Position numbers and translations under genes: made by a program. DNA of 64,000 nucleotides, from contig NZ_MARB01000005.1 in NCBI RefSeq assembly GCF_001715975.1, forward strand, positions 1 to 64,000. Reading direction: 5' to 3'. The notes under the pieces are model-generated. The model was given only the letters and a program-made list of their open reading frames with translations, was not told the origin of the DNA and did not search any database. Position 1 is the first letter of the stretch, and every line of letters starts with the position of its first letter. Positions 7,381-15,390 of this stretch are shown one piece after another. Source of the stretch: Candidatus Thiodiazotropha endolucinida (lineage in GTDB: Bacteria > Pseudomonadota > Gammaproteobacteria > Chromatiales > Chromatiaceae).

Positions 7381-8842
7381 GCTGCCAAGCTGGCAGGGGA
7401 TTAAATCCTTCGCAAAGCGGGTGGGCCAGTGGGGTAAGGTTGCGCCGAAAGCGGTTGATATCGAGATGGAGTCAGTGTCAGGGGTCGGGGTGCGGGATAG
7501 TATGAGGCCCGGGTTCGTACACGGTGTTAAGTGGACGGCCAATAATGAGATCTACAGAGATTTAAGCGAGCCCCTGGTCAAGGAAACGAAATTCAGTTCG
7601 CCAATGCGTGCCCGTGCGGCTGAACGCTTATCGGTTTCCCCTGTGGCGTCACCCCAGTACACCACACTTCAAAGCATCAAGACGGGCGAAGCGCTCAAGC
7701 AGGCCTATGCTGAGGTTAACCCCTTTGATGACGTCAAGCGGCTGCTAAAAGACGAGACCAGGCTCGGTGCCCTTCACCAACACAATGTAAATCCCGTTTC
7801 GTCGTTGGGCGGCGAGAAGATTACGCCGCAACAGTTGTTCAAAAACATAAAGGGGGAATTACTGCCCTACGGACAGATGCGATCGAACGTGGCGGCTGCG
7901 ATGGGACGAATTGAAAGCTATGATTACCCGCATGCTGAATCCCCCAAAAGCCATTTAAAACGAATCAAAGCGGCAGAAAAGCAACTGAAGTCAAATGAGA
8001 AGGTGACGAAACGGGTGCTTAAAAACGCCAAGCAAGCGGTGTCGAAGCACATCGACGATGCTGTTCGGCAACAACAGCGTGTATTTGGTGACAACATTAA
8101 GGCCAGCCGGTCGGAACTCAGCGCGTTGCGTAAAAATTTGAGGATGGACTTGAAGCGGATCCAGACCGAGTCTATCAAATCGAATGACATAGCGCTTAAA
8201 AATGTAGGCGCGCGGTCACCCTCAGTATTGTCCCGGACCTCCTCTACGTCTTCGGTTAACTCCATATTATCGAATGCGAGCATAGGCTCAACGGGTAGCG
8301 TGGATGTCGGGGTCGACCCGGCGTCTCGAACGGCGCGTCAGCCGGGATTGAGCGGTGGCAAACCGTATGCCTCAGCTAAGCCTTATACGTTCAGTGGCGT
8401 GGGTGAGGCGGATCGCTATTCCGCCGCCCGGGAGGTGCCCTTGCGAACGGGGTCAATGAAAGATTTGTCCCGGGTGCCAGGCCATGGTGTGCGTACGTCT
8501 GATTATGATGACTATAAGCCGATAAGTGAGGCGGATCGCGCGGCAAAATTTGACCGGCGGTGGCGGGCTGGCCGTGAGGCGATCAACAATAAACAGACGG
8601 AGATCAACAATGAATTACAGCGGGTCAGGGCATTACGGTCAGTGAGGCGTCAGCTTAAAAAAGGGCTGAACGGAGAGGCGGATAGCGTTTTAGGCAACGC
8701 CATGAATGATCATAAAAAGCTGAAGTCGGATCTCAAAGGGGTCAAAAAGCAGGTGAAAAAGGGGCTATCCGCAGAAAAGGCGGCAGCTCGATCAGCCCGC
8801 TTTGCGGGCATGCGTGCCCGCATGCTCCGCTTTTTTCGGTGA
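7364..8842 (+). CDS. Unrecognised basic coiled-coil protein, second gene of cargo operon
   Basis: The ATG at 7364 is chosen because agggaggt lies about 8 bases upstream; the frame is open further left but overlaps the previous gene. The 492-residue product is very basic. Lys/Arg-rich helices that look like coiled coils occupy about residues 185-285 and 400-480, separated by a Ser/Thr-rich low-complexity linker (about 288-320) and a Gly/Ser/Tyr-rich stretch. I see no Cys, no signal peptide and no membrane helix. The end of the gene contains a GC-rich hairpin (8804-8821) followed by T6 (8831-8836), possibly a terminator. Family not recognised. It may be a cargo protein or a DNA-binding virion protein. 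Confidence 0.65.
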   Translation: MVQNVKLPSWQGIKSFAKRVGQWGKVAPKAVDIEMESVSGVGVRDSMRPGFVHGVKWTANNEIYRDLSEPLVKETKFSSPMRARAAERLSVSPVASPQYTTLQSIKTGEALKQAYAEVNPFDDVKRLLKDETRLGALHQHNVNPVSSLGGEKITPQQLFKNIKGELLPYGQMRSNVAAAMGRIESYDYPHAESPKSHLKRIKAAEKQLKSNEKVTKRVLKNAKQAVSKHIDDAVRQQQRVFGDNIKASRSELSALRKNLRMDLKRIQTESIKSNDIALKNVGARSPSVLSRTSSTSSVNSILSNASIGSTGSVDVGVDPASRTARQPGLSGGKPYASAKPYTFSGVGEADRYSAAREVPLRTGSMKDLSRVPGHGVRTSDYDDYKPISEADRAAKFDRRWRAGREAINNKQTEINNELQRVRALRSVRRQLKKGLNGEADSVLGNAMNDHKKLKSDLKGVKKQVKKGLSAEKAAARSARFAGMRARMLRFFR

Positions 8843-8937
8843 ATCCACTGCTTAATTGGTCACTCGCGAGAAACGTTTAGGGTTCCGCGCCGTGAGGCGC
8901 GGGTTCATGAACGTTTATCGGGAGTCTAAAACCACCG

Positions 8938-10200
8938 CTATTTGTTATATTTTCGCTCTGTCGGGTCAAGGGTTAGTTCTAATCGTGGGTCTATCTCATT
9001 TGCCCAGGCTTGCATCAGATGTCTTCGTTTTTCGAAAAGATCGCCGCGGCGGTAGGCGGCTTCCACCTTGTTTTTGATGGTGTGTGCGAGGGCCATTTCG
9101 ACGACGTCCGAGGGGTAATGGGTGACTTCGCCAGCCCAGTCCCGGAAACTTGAACGGAAGCCGTGGGGCACATAGTGGCCCTTTTCGCCCTTGGTCCCAT
9201 ACCCCCTTTTGCGCATGAGTTGCAGTAATGCCATGGTGCTGAGCGGCCGCCCTTTGCGTGCGCCCGGAAAGAGGTAGGGATTACCCTTGATGCGGGGGAG
9301 CGCCCGCAACACGGTAATGGCTTGTCTGGAGAGGGGCACCCGGTGTTCGCGTTTGCGGTTTTTCATTCTTACCCGGGGGAGGGTCCAGACTTGTTGATCG
9401 AGATCAATTTCATCCCAGGTGGCGTTTAGCACCTCGCTGGTGCGGGTGGCGGTGAAGATCAGGAACTGCAGGGCGGCTGCCGAGATACTCTTTTTGTTTT
9501 CCAGTGCCGCCATGAAGTCGGGGAGCTAGCTATAGGGCATGGCGGATTGGTGCTTTACGGTTTTAATCCTTGCGGGTCTGGGCAGGATTTTATCGAGATT
9601 GCCGCGCCATCGAGCGGGGTTATTGTCGCAATAGCCATGGACGATGGCATAGTCGAGGATATTTTCAATGCGTGCCTGGACCCGTTTAGCGGTTTCGGTT
9701 TTTGTGTGCCAGATGGGGTTAAGGATTGCGGTGATGTGCTCGATAGTGATGGCGTGCACAGGCTTGTCGCCGATTACGGGGATGGCATAGGTCTTGAGCG
9801 TGCTGATCCACTGTTTGGCGTGCTTGTGGTTGTCCCAGGCGCGGCGTTGTGTGCGGATGTGGCGAGCGGCGGCGGTGAAGGTGGGGATGGTGGCCAAGTG
9901 TTTTTTAATATTTTTAGATGTTTGCCTGTTTTTTTCGCGTGCCTGTGCGCGGGCGATTCTGGGGTCGATGCCCTCTTTGGCCATTGCTCTGTATTTTCCG
10001 GAGATTGCTCGTGCCTGCTCGAGGTTGAGGTCGCGTAGGGAGCCCAATCCCATTTCGTGCTGCTTGCCGTCGTAGGTGAATCGAAGTGACCATCGTTTTT
10101 GATGGTTTTTACTGACTCTTAGGGTGAGTCCGCCGCCGTCAGCGTATGTTCCCGGTGCGGCGTGTTTGATTTTGCGTTCTGAGAGTTTATAGATTGGCAT
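8938..10200 (-). pseudogene. int: Tyrosine-recombinase integrase (P4/DUF4102 type) with one in-frame amber codon
   Basis: A single reading frame of 420 sense-plus-stop positions is interrupted by TAG at 9528-9526; both parts lie in the same phase. The N-terminal part (about residues 1-225) has the DUF4102-type arm-binding domain (Y-A-D-G-G-G-L-T-L-R-V) and SAM-like core-binding domain. The C-terminal part carries the full catalytic set: Arg in A-T-R-T-S-E-V, Lys in M-K-N-R-K, H-x-x-R in P-H-G-F-R, His in A-L-A-H-T and Tyr in A-A-Y-R-R-G-D. In relatives the interrupted place reads P-Y-x-x-L-P-x-F, so one base change (for example GAG to TAG) explains it. Either inactive or dependent on amber suppression. 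Confidence 0.88.
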
Positions 10201-10411
10201 ACTTTACCTCACTGTATGTCACTAGACCGCCCCGTTTTTTGCAAAATTTTGGGCGATTTTGTGTAGTCACCGCGCGAAATTGTGTTATTCTCCAAACCGC
10301 TTTAGCCCGTATCCGGGGGAAGCTTTGAATAAAATATTCAAAAAAAATGTGTTCGCGCGTGTCAATTGTCAGCGTAAACAGGGCAAAGTGTCAGTCTCCG
10401 ATGTTGGCGGA

Positions 10412-10425
10412 CGTCCGCTCCGCCA
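10412..10425 (+). other. attR: Putative right attachment site: 3' end of tRNA-Asp
   Basis: The 14 bases CGTCCGCTCCGCCA equal the end of the T-arm, acceptor strand, discriminator and CCA of a gammaproteobacterial tRNA-Asp with acceptor GGAGCGG. No tRNA body lies upstream; phage DNA is there instead. tRNA 3' ends are the usual target of this integrase class. In Pseudomonas, as I recall, tRNA genes including Asp lie between hupB and ppiD, which is where this is. The intact tRNA should be at the left junction, outside the window. Confidence 0.65.
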
Positions 10426-10438
10426 ACTTTGATCATCA

Positions 10439-10467
10439 ACGGGGTATCTGGCAGATACCCCGTTTTT
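10439..10467 (+). terminator. Strong rho-independent terminator
   Basis: An 11-bp perfect stem (ACGGGGTATCT with its complement), a 3-base GGC loop and a T5 tract. It lies 13 bases after the tRNA 3' remnant, so it is probably the original terminator of the host tRNA transcript; it now separates prophage and ppiD transcription. Confidence 0.85.
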
Positions 10468-10527
10468 GTTTTCGACGTATGGCACCTGGTCAACTTGCCT
10501 CAGGTGTAAATAAGTGAGTCACTGGTC

Positions 10528-12429
10528 ATGCTTCAGGTTATCAGAGATAAAGCGCAGGGTTGGATCGCATGGGCGATCGTAATATTGATTTCGATTCCAT
10601 TCGCACTTTGGGGAATCCAATCCTATCTGGGAGTCGGTTCCGAACCTATTGCGGCAACAGTCAACGGTGCCGAAATTAACGAACGTACCCTGGATAATCA
10701 GTACCAGCGCTTCCGTCAGCAACTGCGCGAGCAGCTCGGTGCAGCCTATCGTCCGGAAATGTTCGATGACGCCAGGATGCGCAAAGAGGTGTTAAACCGT
10801 CTGATAAGGGATGAACTGGTGCAACAGACTTCCAACAGGATGGGATTACGTGCGGGAAGCAACATGATCCAAGCCTCGATACTGAGTATGCCGACGTTTC
10901 AAAAGGATGGGCGCTATGACCAGCAGACCTATGAACGTGCATTGCGCTTACAGGGTCTCTCACCCGCTGGTTTCGAAGATCGCGTACGTCGTGCCTTGGT
11001 TGCGGAACAGCTGTCACAGGCGGTTAATGCAGGTAGTTTTGTCACTCCGAAAGAACTCAATGAGAGTCAAAGGTTATTGAAACAGACCCGTGAATTATCC
11101 TATTTCGTGGTTCCCGCCAGTGATTTCAAACTAAGTGATGAACTCTCCGATGATGAAATCAAGGCCTATTACGAAGCCAACCAAAGTGCCTTTATTTCGC
11201 CTGAAAAGGTTAAGGTCGAGTATATTCTGTTGGATGCCGGGACTGCAGGCGGCACCATTGATGTCGATGAAGAACGTCTTCGCGGTTACTATGAGAACAA
11301 TCAGGATGAGTTCGGTATTCCAGAGCAGCGCCAGGCCAGCCACATCCTGATTCTGGCGGCTGCAGATGCGGATCAATCGACAGTGGATGAAGCGAAGGCA
11401 AAGATCGATGCCTTGGCCGAAAGAGTGCGTAATGGTGAATCATTCGAGGAACTGGCCAAACAGAACTCCCAGGACCCTGGTTCCGCTGCCTCGGGCGGTG
11501 ATTTGGGTTTCTTTGGAAAAGGAATTATGGACCCGGCATTTGAGTCCGCTGTCTATGCCCTCCAGGAGGGTGGGGTGAGCGAGCCTGTGCGTACCAGTTT
11601 CGGTTTCCATCTAATCAAGCTGACAGGGATCAAGGATGGGACTGTCAAACCGTTTGAAGAGGCACGGACTGAAATAGAGGCGGCCTATCGCAAGTTTGAG
11701 GGTGAGCGACTCTATTTTGAACTGGCGGAGCAGCTTGCCGATCTGAGCTATGAGGATCCGGGCAGTCTGGAATCTGCCGCGTCCGTATTGGAGCTTAGTA
11801 TTCAGCAGAGTGACTGGATTACCCGGGAGCAGGGTGCAGGTGTATTCGCCAATCTCAAGGTGAGGACGGCAGCCTACAGTGACGATGTGCTGAAAGAGCA
11901 TAACAACAGTGAATTGATCGAGATCGATGGTACCAGCTCACTGGTGCTACGGGTCCTTGATCATCAGGAGTCCTCTGTGCTGCCGCTGGATGAGGTGAAA
12001 CAACAGATCACCGAGACCCTGCAGCAGCAAAAGGCCGAACAGCAGGCCCAGGCCGAGGCAGAGAAACGAATGGCTGAAATGGCCGCAGGTGCCCCCTTAT
12101 CGGATGTTGCGGAAAGCTATGCCGTGACCGGGCCAATGACGGTGGATCGAAATGACCGGCAAATCCCGCCGGGATTGTCGAGCGCGCTTTTTCGCACGGC
12201 AAAGCCGGCTGCTGGTGGATCGTCGCCTGGCACTGCACGGCTTGCCGGTGGAGACTTTGCCGTCTATCTGCTGACGGGTGTCACAGAGGGTAGTGCTGAC
12301 GATAAGAGTAATCTACAGCAGCAAGAGAGCCTGCGCCGTATGCTCGGCAGGGATCACTATGAAATGGTGTTGACCGATCTGGAATCCCGTGCGGATATCG
12401 AAATCCTGCTGAATACCGATAGCGAATAG
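10528..12429 (+). CDS. ppiD: Periplasmic chaperone PpiD (SurA N-domain/PPIC-type)
   Basis: A 633-residue inner-membrane-anchored protein. Residues about 12-35 form the single N-terminal membrane helix (I-A-W-A-I-V-I-L-I-S-I-P). A SurA-N-like chaperone domain follows, then a parvulin domain (about 265-365; S-H-I-L-I and G-G-D-L-G-F-F-G motifs) and a C-terminal helical region. It assists folding of proteins leaving the Sec channel. Size matches E. coli PpiD (623). Next to fabI, as in Pseudomonas. The usual hupB neighbour is missing because the prophage inserted upstream. Confidence 0.95.
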   Translation: MLQVIRDKAQGWIAWAIVILISIPFALWGIQSYLGVGSEPIAATVNGAEINERTLDNQYQRFRQQLREQLGAAYRPEMFDDARMRKEVLNRLIRDELVQQTSNRMGLRAGSNMIQASILSMPTFQKDGRYDQQTYERALRLQGLSPAGFEDRVRRALVAEQLSQAVNAGSFVTPKELNESQRLLKQTRELSYFVVPASDFKLSDELSDDEIKAYYEANQSAFISPEKVKVEYILLDAGTAGGTIDVDEERLRGYYENNQDEFGIPEQRQASHILILAAADADQSTVDEAKAKIDALAERVRNGESFEELAKQNSQDPGSAASGGDLGFFGKGIMDPAFESAVYALQEGGVSEPVRTSFGFHLIKLTGIKDGTVKPFEEARTEIEAAYRKFEGERLYFELAEQLADLSYEDPGSLESAASVLELSIQQSDWITREQGAGVFANLKVRTAAYSDDVLKEHNNSELIEIDGTSSLVLRVLDHQESSVLPLDEVKQQITETLQQQKAEQQAQAEAEKRMAEMAAGAPLSDVAESYAVTGPMTVDRNDRQIPPGLSSALFRTAKPAAGGSSPGTARLAGGDFAVYLLTGVTEGSADDKSNLQQQESLRRMLGRDHYEMVLTDLESRADIEILLNTDSE

Positions 12430-12447
12430 GTCGGTTTCGACTCGCTA

Positions 12448-13224
12448 TCAAGCGGTGCCGAGAATGTGGTATCCCGAGTCTACATAGATAATATCCCCGG
12501 TGATTCCCGAGGCAAGATCGGAACAGAGAAATGCCGTGGTATTGCCCACCTCTTCAATGGTGACGTTGCGGCGTAATGGATTTCTTTTCTCCGCCTCGTC
12601 GAGCATGCCCTTGAAATTTTTGATCCCAGACGCAGCCAGGGTCCTGATCGGGCCTGCGGATACAGCATTGACCCGGATACCTTCGGGGCCGAGTGATTCG
12701 GCCAAATAACGAACGTTTGCCTCCAGGCTCGCCTTCGCCACTCCCATGACATTGTAGTTGGGGACCGTGCGTACTGCGCCAAGGTAGCTCATGGTGACCA
12801 GGGATGCGTTTCGACCCTGCATCAATGGTCGTCCGGCCTTGGCGAGCGCGGCAAAGCTGTAGGAACTGATATCGTGAGCCAATGCGAAACCCTCACGTGT
12901 CAGATTGTCAAGATAGCCGCCTTCCAAATGGTCGCGGGGTGCGAACCCCACCGCATGCACGATGGCGTCAAGATGACCCCACTGTTGTTCCAGGGCGCCG
13001 AACAGGTCTGCGATCTGTTGGTCACTGGTGACATCCAGGGGCATAACAATGTCTGCAGCAAACTTTTCGGCGGCATCGTCGACGCGTTTTTTAAGTTTTT
13101 CCGTCTGATAGGTGAGCGCCAGTTCAGCGCCTTCGCGGTGCATGGCCCCGGCAACACCCCAAGCGATGGAGCGGTTACTGGCAATGCCGACAATGAGTAC
13201 GCGTTTGTTTTGTAAAAAGCCCAT
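12448..13224 (-). CDS. fabI: Enoyl-[acyl-carrier-protein] reductase (NADH), FabI
   Basis: A 258-residue short-chain dehydrogenase family enzyme that reduces trans-2-enoyl-ACP in the last step of each fatty-acid elongation cycle. The N-terminal cofactor motif [11 protein letters not shown] is typical of FabI, and the catalytic Tyr-x6-Lys is present in N-Y-N-V-M-G-V-A-K. The frame stays open upstream to 13392, but ATG 13224 has an aagga ribosome site 8 bases away and gives the standard FabI N-terminus and length. Convergent with ppiD (18-base gap). Divergent from the transporter operon. Confidence 0.97.
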   Translation of the reverse strand: MGFLQNKRVLIVGIASNRSIAWGVAGAMHREGAELALTYQTEKLKKRVDDAAEKFAADIVMPLDVTSDQQIADLFGALEQQWGHLDAIVHAVGFAPRDHLEGGYLDNLTREGFALAHDISSYSFAALAKAGRPLMQGRNASLVTMSYLGAVRTVPNYNVMGVAKASLEANVRYLAESLGPEGIRVNAVSAGPIRTLAASGIKNFKGMLDEAEKRNPLRRNVTIEEVGNTTAFLCSDLASGITGDIIYVDSGYHILGTA

Positions 13225-13446
13225 GGAACAATTCCTTACAGGAGTTATCGATATATGCACTGGGACTGGCATATAGACAGACTCACTTAGAGTTAAACTA
13301 CGTAACTTACCGGAATTTATCTTCAGCGAAAAGTGCAGGTGATGTGTTCGGGACCACATGAAAAACCTATACCCTGTTTCTTCATTGTTCACATCACATC
13401 GGATTGCTTACTCTTTCAAGTCCCGGGAAAGCATAATAGACTCTCT

Positions 13447-13477
13447 AGGGCCTGTTGGATTAGTGTTGACAGGCCCT
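13447..13477 (+). repeat. Dispersed 31-nt palindromic repeat, copy 1
   Basis: Arms AGGGCCTGT and ACAGGCCCT pair perfectly around a 13-base centre; a T7 run follows at 13480-13486. Other 31-nt copies are at 25789-25819, 38580-38610 and 45023-45053, all in the same orientation. With its T-run this copy could attenuate transcription into the transporter operon, although it may be only a REP-like element. Confidence 0.8.
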
Positions 13478-13518
13478 GGTTTTTTTAATCATTTATCCTG
13501 GGTCACAGGAGTAACTTC

Positions 13519-15390
13519 ATGCAGCGACGCTTAAACGGTCGGGATGTTCTTTATTTCGGTGGTCTTGCACTGGTGTTGATCACCATCGTCCTGGTTATGT
13601 ATATGATCGACCGGCAATGGCAGAAGATGTCTCGCATGGAACAGTTGATGCGTGAGCAGGCTGGAGACATCCGGGAGATAACAGGTCAGGTCAGAAGCCT
13701 GGATCAACGCATCCAACAAGGGGTCAATCTGGCACAACAAAGCGGTTCATCTCAGCAGGGTCAAATGCCCACGGCATTCGAGCGGGCCTATGCCGTTACC
13801 CAGCAGCCCGATTACAGTCAGGGGGACTGGCTGGTGCAGGCATTCGGTGTCAACCTGAAATCCCTGACCCCGTTTATTTCACAGGACGTCTACTCATCCC
13901 AGGTGCAGAGTTATATTCTGGAAACCTTGCTGATCCGTAATCCTGATACCCTGGAGTGGCAGGGGCTGTTGGCCCATGATTGGTCCGTCAGCGAGGATGG
14001 TCTTACCTTTATCTTCAAACTTCGAGAAGGATTGCAGTTCTCGGACGGCTTGCCGCTGACGGCTGAGGATGTGGTTTTTACCTTTGAGTTTATCATGACC
14101 GAGGCGATTCAGGCGCCGCGGGAGAGGGCCTATTACGCAAAGATCGAATCGGTGGAGGCCCTCGATCCACTGACGGTAAAATTCCAGTTTGCCGAACCCT
14201 ACTTCAATGCACTCTCACTGGCCGGGGGTATGGAGATCATGCCGAAACACTTCTACCGGCCCTACCTCGAGGATCCCAACAGCTTCAACCAATCAAAGGG
14301 GCTGTTGTTGGGTTCAGGTCCCTATCGTCTTGAAGACCCGAAGGGTTGGGCGCCGGATAAAGGCGGTGTGGAGCTGCGTCGCAACCCCCGTTACTGGGGA
14401 CCTGTGGAACCGGCCTTCGACCGCCTTATCTGGCGTGTGATCGAAAACGACAGCGCGCGACTCACCACGTTCCGCAACGGTGAGATCGATACCTATGGTT
14501 CGCGGCCTCGGGAATATCAGCAGTTGATCGATGATGAGCAGATCGGTGATAAGGCTCAGCATTGGGAGTATATGAGTCCGGTGGCGGGCTACTCCTATAT
14601 TGGCTGGAATCAGCTGCGTAACGACGAGCCGACCCGGTTCGAAAATACTGAGGTGAGGCAGGCGATGACCTATTTGATCGATCGCCAGCGCATTGTCGAT
14701 GAGATCTATCTCGGTTATGCAGAGGTCGCCGTGAGTCCATTCAGCGCCAGCAGTAAGCAGCATGATCCCGCCACTACGGCGCGCAACTATGATCAGGCAA
14801 TGGGGATTGAGCTGCTATCCAAGGCGGGGTATGCCGACCGTGATGGAGACGGCATCCTCGAGGACAGTGACGGCAAGTCATTCGAATTCGAGCTGGTCTA
14901 TTTTCAGGGTAATGAGGATACCGGACGAATGGTGTTGTTTCTGAAGGATATGCTGGCCCGTGCCGGTATCCTGCTGCAGCCGAAGCCCACTGAGTGGTCG
15001 GTGATGCTCGATCTGATGAAGAAGCGGGATTTCGATGCCATTACACTGGGGTGGAGCAGTGGTCTTGAAACTGATCTCTATCAGATGTTTCACAGCAGTC
15101 AGATCGCAGGAGGCGGAAACAACTTCATCAACTACAGCAACCCGGAGTTGGATCGCCTGATCGAGGAGGCGCGGGCTACCGTGGATGAAAAGAAGCGTAT
15201 GCCTCTGTGGCGTCAGGCAGAGGCCCATCTCTTCAACGATCAGCCCTATACCTTTCTGAGGCGGAGCAAGAGCCTGGTGTTCATCGACCGGCGCTTGCGT
15301 AACGTGGTCAATACCAAGGTCGGCCTCAACCTGGGACAAGTGCCTCTAGAGAACTATGTCCCCATCGTTGAGCAGCGATACACCCAATAG
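13519..15390 (+). CDS. ABC peptide transporter, membrane-anchored family 5 solute-binding protein
   Basis: A 623-residue protein. Residues about 13-30 are a hydrophobic anchor, with no lipobox Cys, followed by a coiled-coil spacer (about 33-75) and the family 5 (OppA/DppA-type) binding domain from about 85 to the end. Typical sequences are visible: the L-R-E-G-L-Q-F-S-D-G-L-P-L-T-A-E-D-V-V-F box and the late W-S-S-G-L-E-T-D region. ATG 13519 has an acaggag ribosome site. It heads a five-gene operon with the next ATG directly after its stop. The substrate is probably a peptide, by family; the long anchored stalk is unusual for this family. Confidence 0.93.
   Translation: MQRRLNGRDVLYFGGLALVLITIVLVMYMIDRQWQKMSRMEQLMREQAGDIREITGQVRSLDQRIQQGVNLAQQSGSSQQGQMPTAFERAYAVTQQPDYSQGDWLVQAFGVNLKSLTPFISQDVYSSQVQSYILETLLIRNPDTLEWQGLLAHDWSVSEDGLTFIFKLREGLQFSDGLPLTAEDVVFTFEFIMTEAIQAPRERAYYAKIESVEALDPLTVKFQFAEPYFNALSLAGGMEIMPKHFYRPYLEDPNSFNQSKGLLLGSGPYRLEDPKGWAPDKGGVELRRNPRYWGPVEPAFDRLIWRVIENDSARLTTFRNGEIDTYGSRPREYQQLIDDEQIGDKAQHWEYMSPVAGYSYIGWNQLRNDEPTRFENTEVRQAMTYLIDRQRIVDEIYLGYAEVAVSPFSASSKQHDPATTARNYDQAMGIELLSKAGYADRDGDGILEDSDGKSFEFELVYFQGNEDTGRMVLFLKDMLARAGILLQPKPTEWSVMLDLMKKRDFDAITLGWSSGLETDLYQMFHSSQIAGGGNNFINYSNPELDRLIEEARATVDEKKRMPLWRQAEAHLFNDQPYTFLRRSKSLVFIDRRLRNVVNTKVGLNLGQVPLENYVPIVEQRYTQ

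Larger units (their letters stand above)
1..10425. mobile_element. Right part of an integrated podovirus-like prophage
   Basis: The block combines virion-type genes, a T7-type amidase with a small membrane protein, several unrecognised cargo genes and a tyrosine integrase at the right edge. It ends at a 14-base match to the 3' end of tRNA-Asp, after which conserved chromosomal genes start (ppiD, fabI). The left boundary, terminase, portal and capsid genes are not in view. Codon use and high G runs in the virion genes differ from the chromosomal part. Integrity is doubtful because the integrase has an internal stop. Confidence 0.85.
10201..10527. other. Prophage-chromosome junction, non-coding
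   Basis: No convincing open frame. The left part (10201-10411) is A+T-rich phage DNA upstream of the integrase and probably holds its promoter. The right part contains the putative attachment core and a strong terminator, then a short leader to ppiD. A 9-bp inverted repeat (10403-10411 with 10420-10428) surrounds the attachment core. Confidence 0.6.

Noticed and set aside
8856-9077. 73-residue rightward frame over the integrase end
   Set aside because: Antisense to the conserved catalytic part of the integrase and without a ribosome site or family features.
10201-10411. Search for a complete tRNA or tmRNA upstream of the attachment core
   Set aside because: No anticodon arm, D-arm or matching acceptor 5' strand is present; only the 3' end of a tRNA is seen.
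10429-10439. TTGATCATCAA as an Fnr box
   Set aside because: Half-sites are separated by one base instead of four, so it cannot fit an Fnr dimer site.
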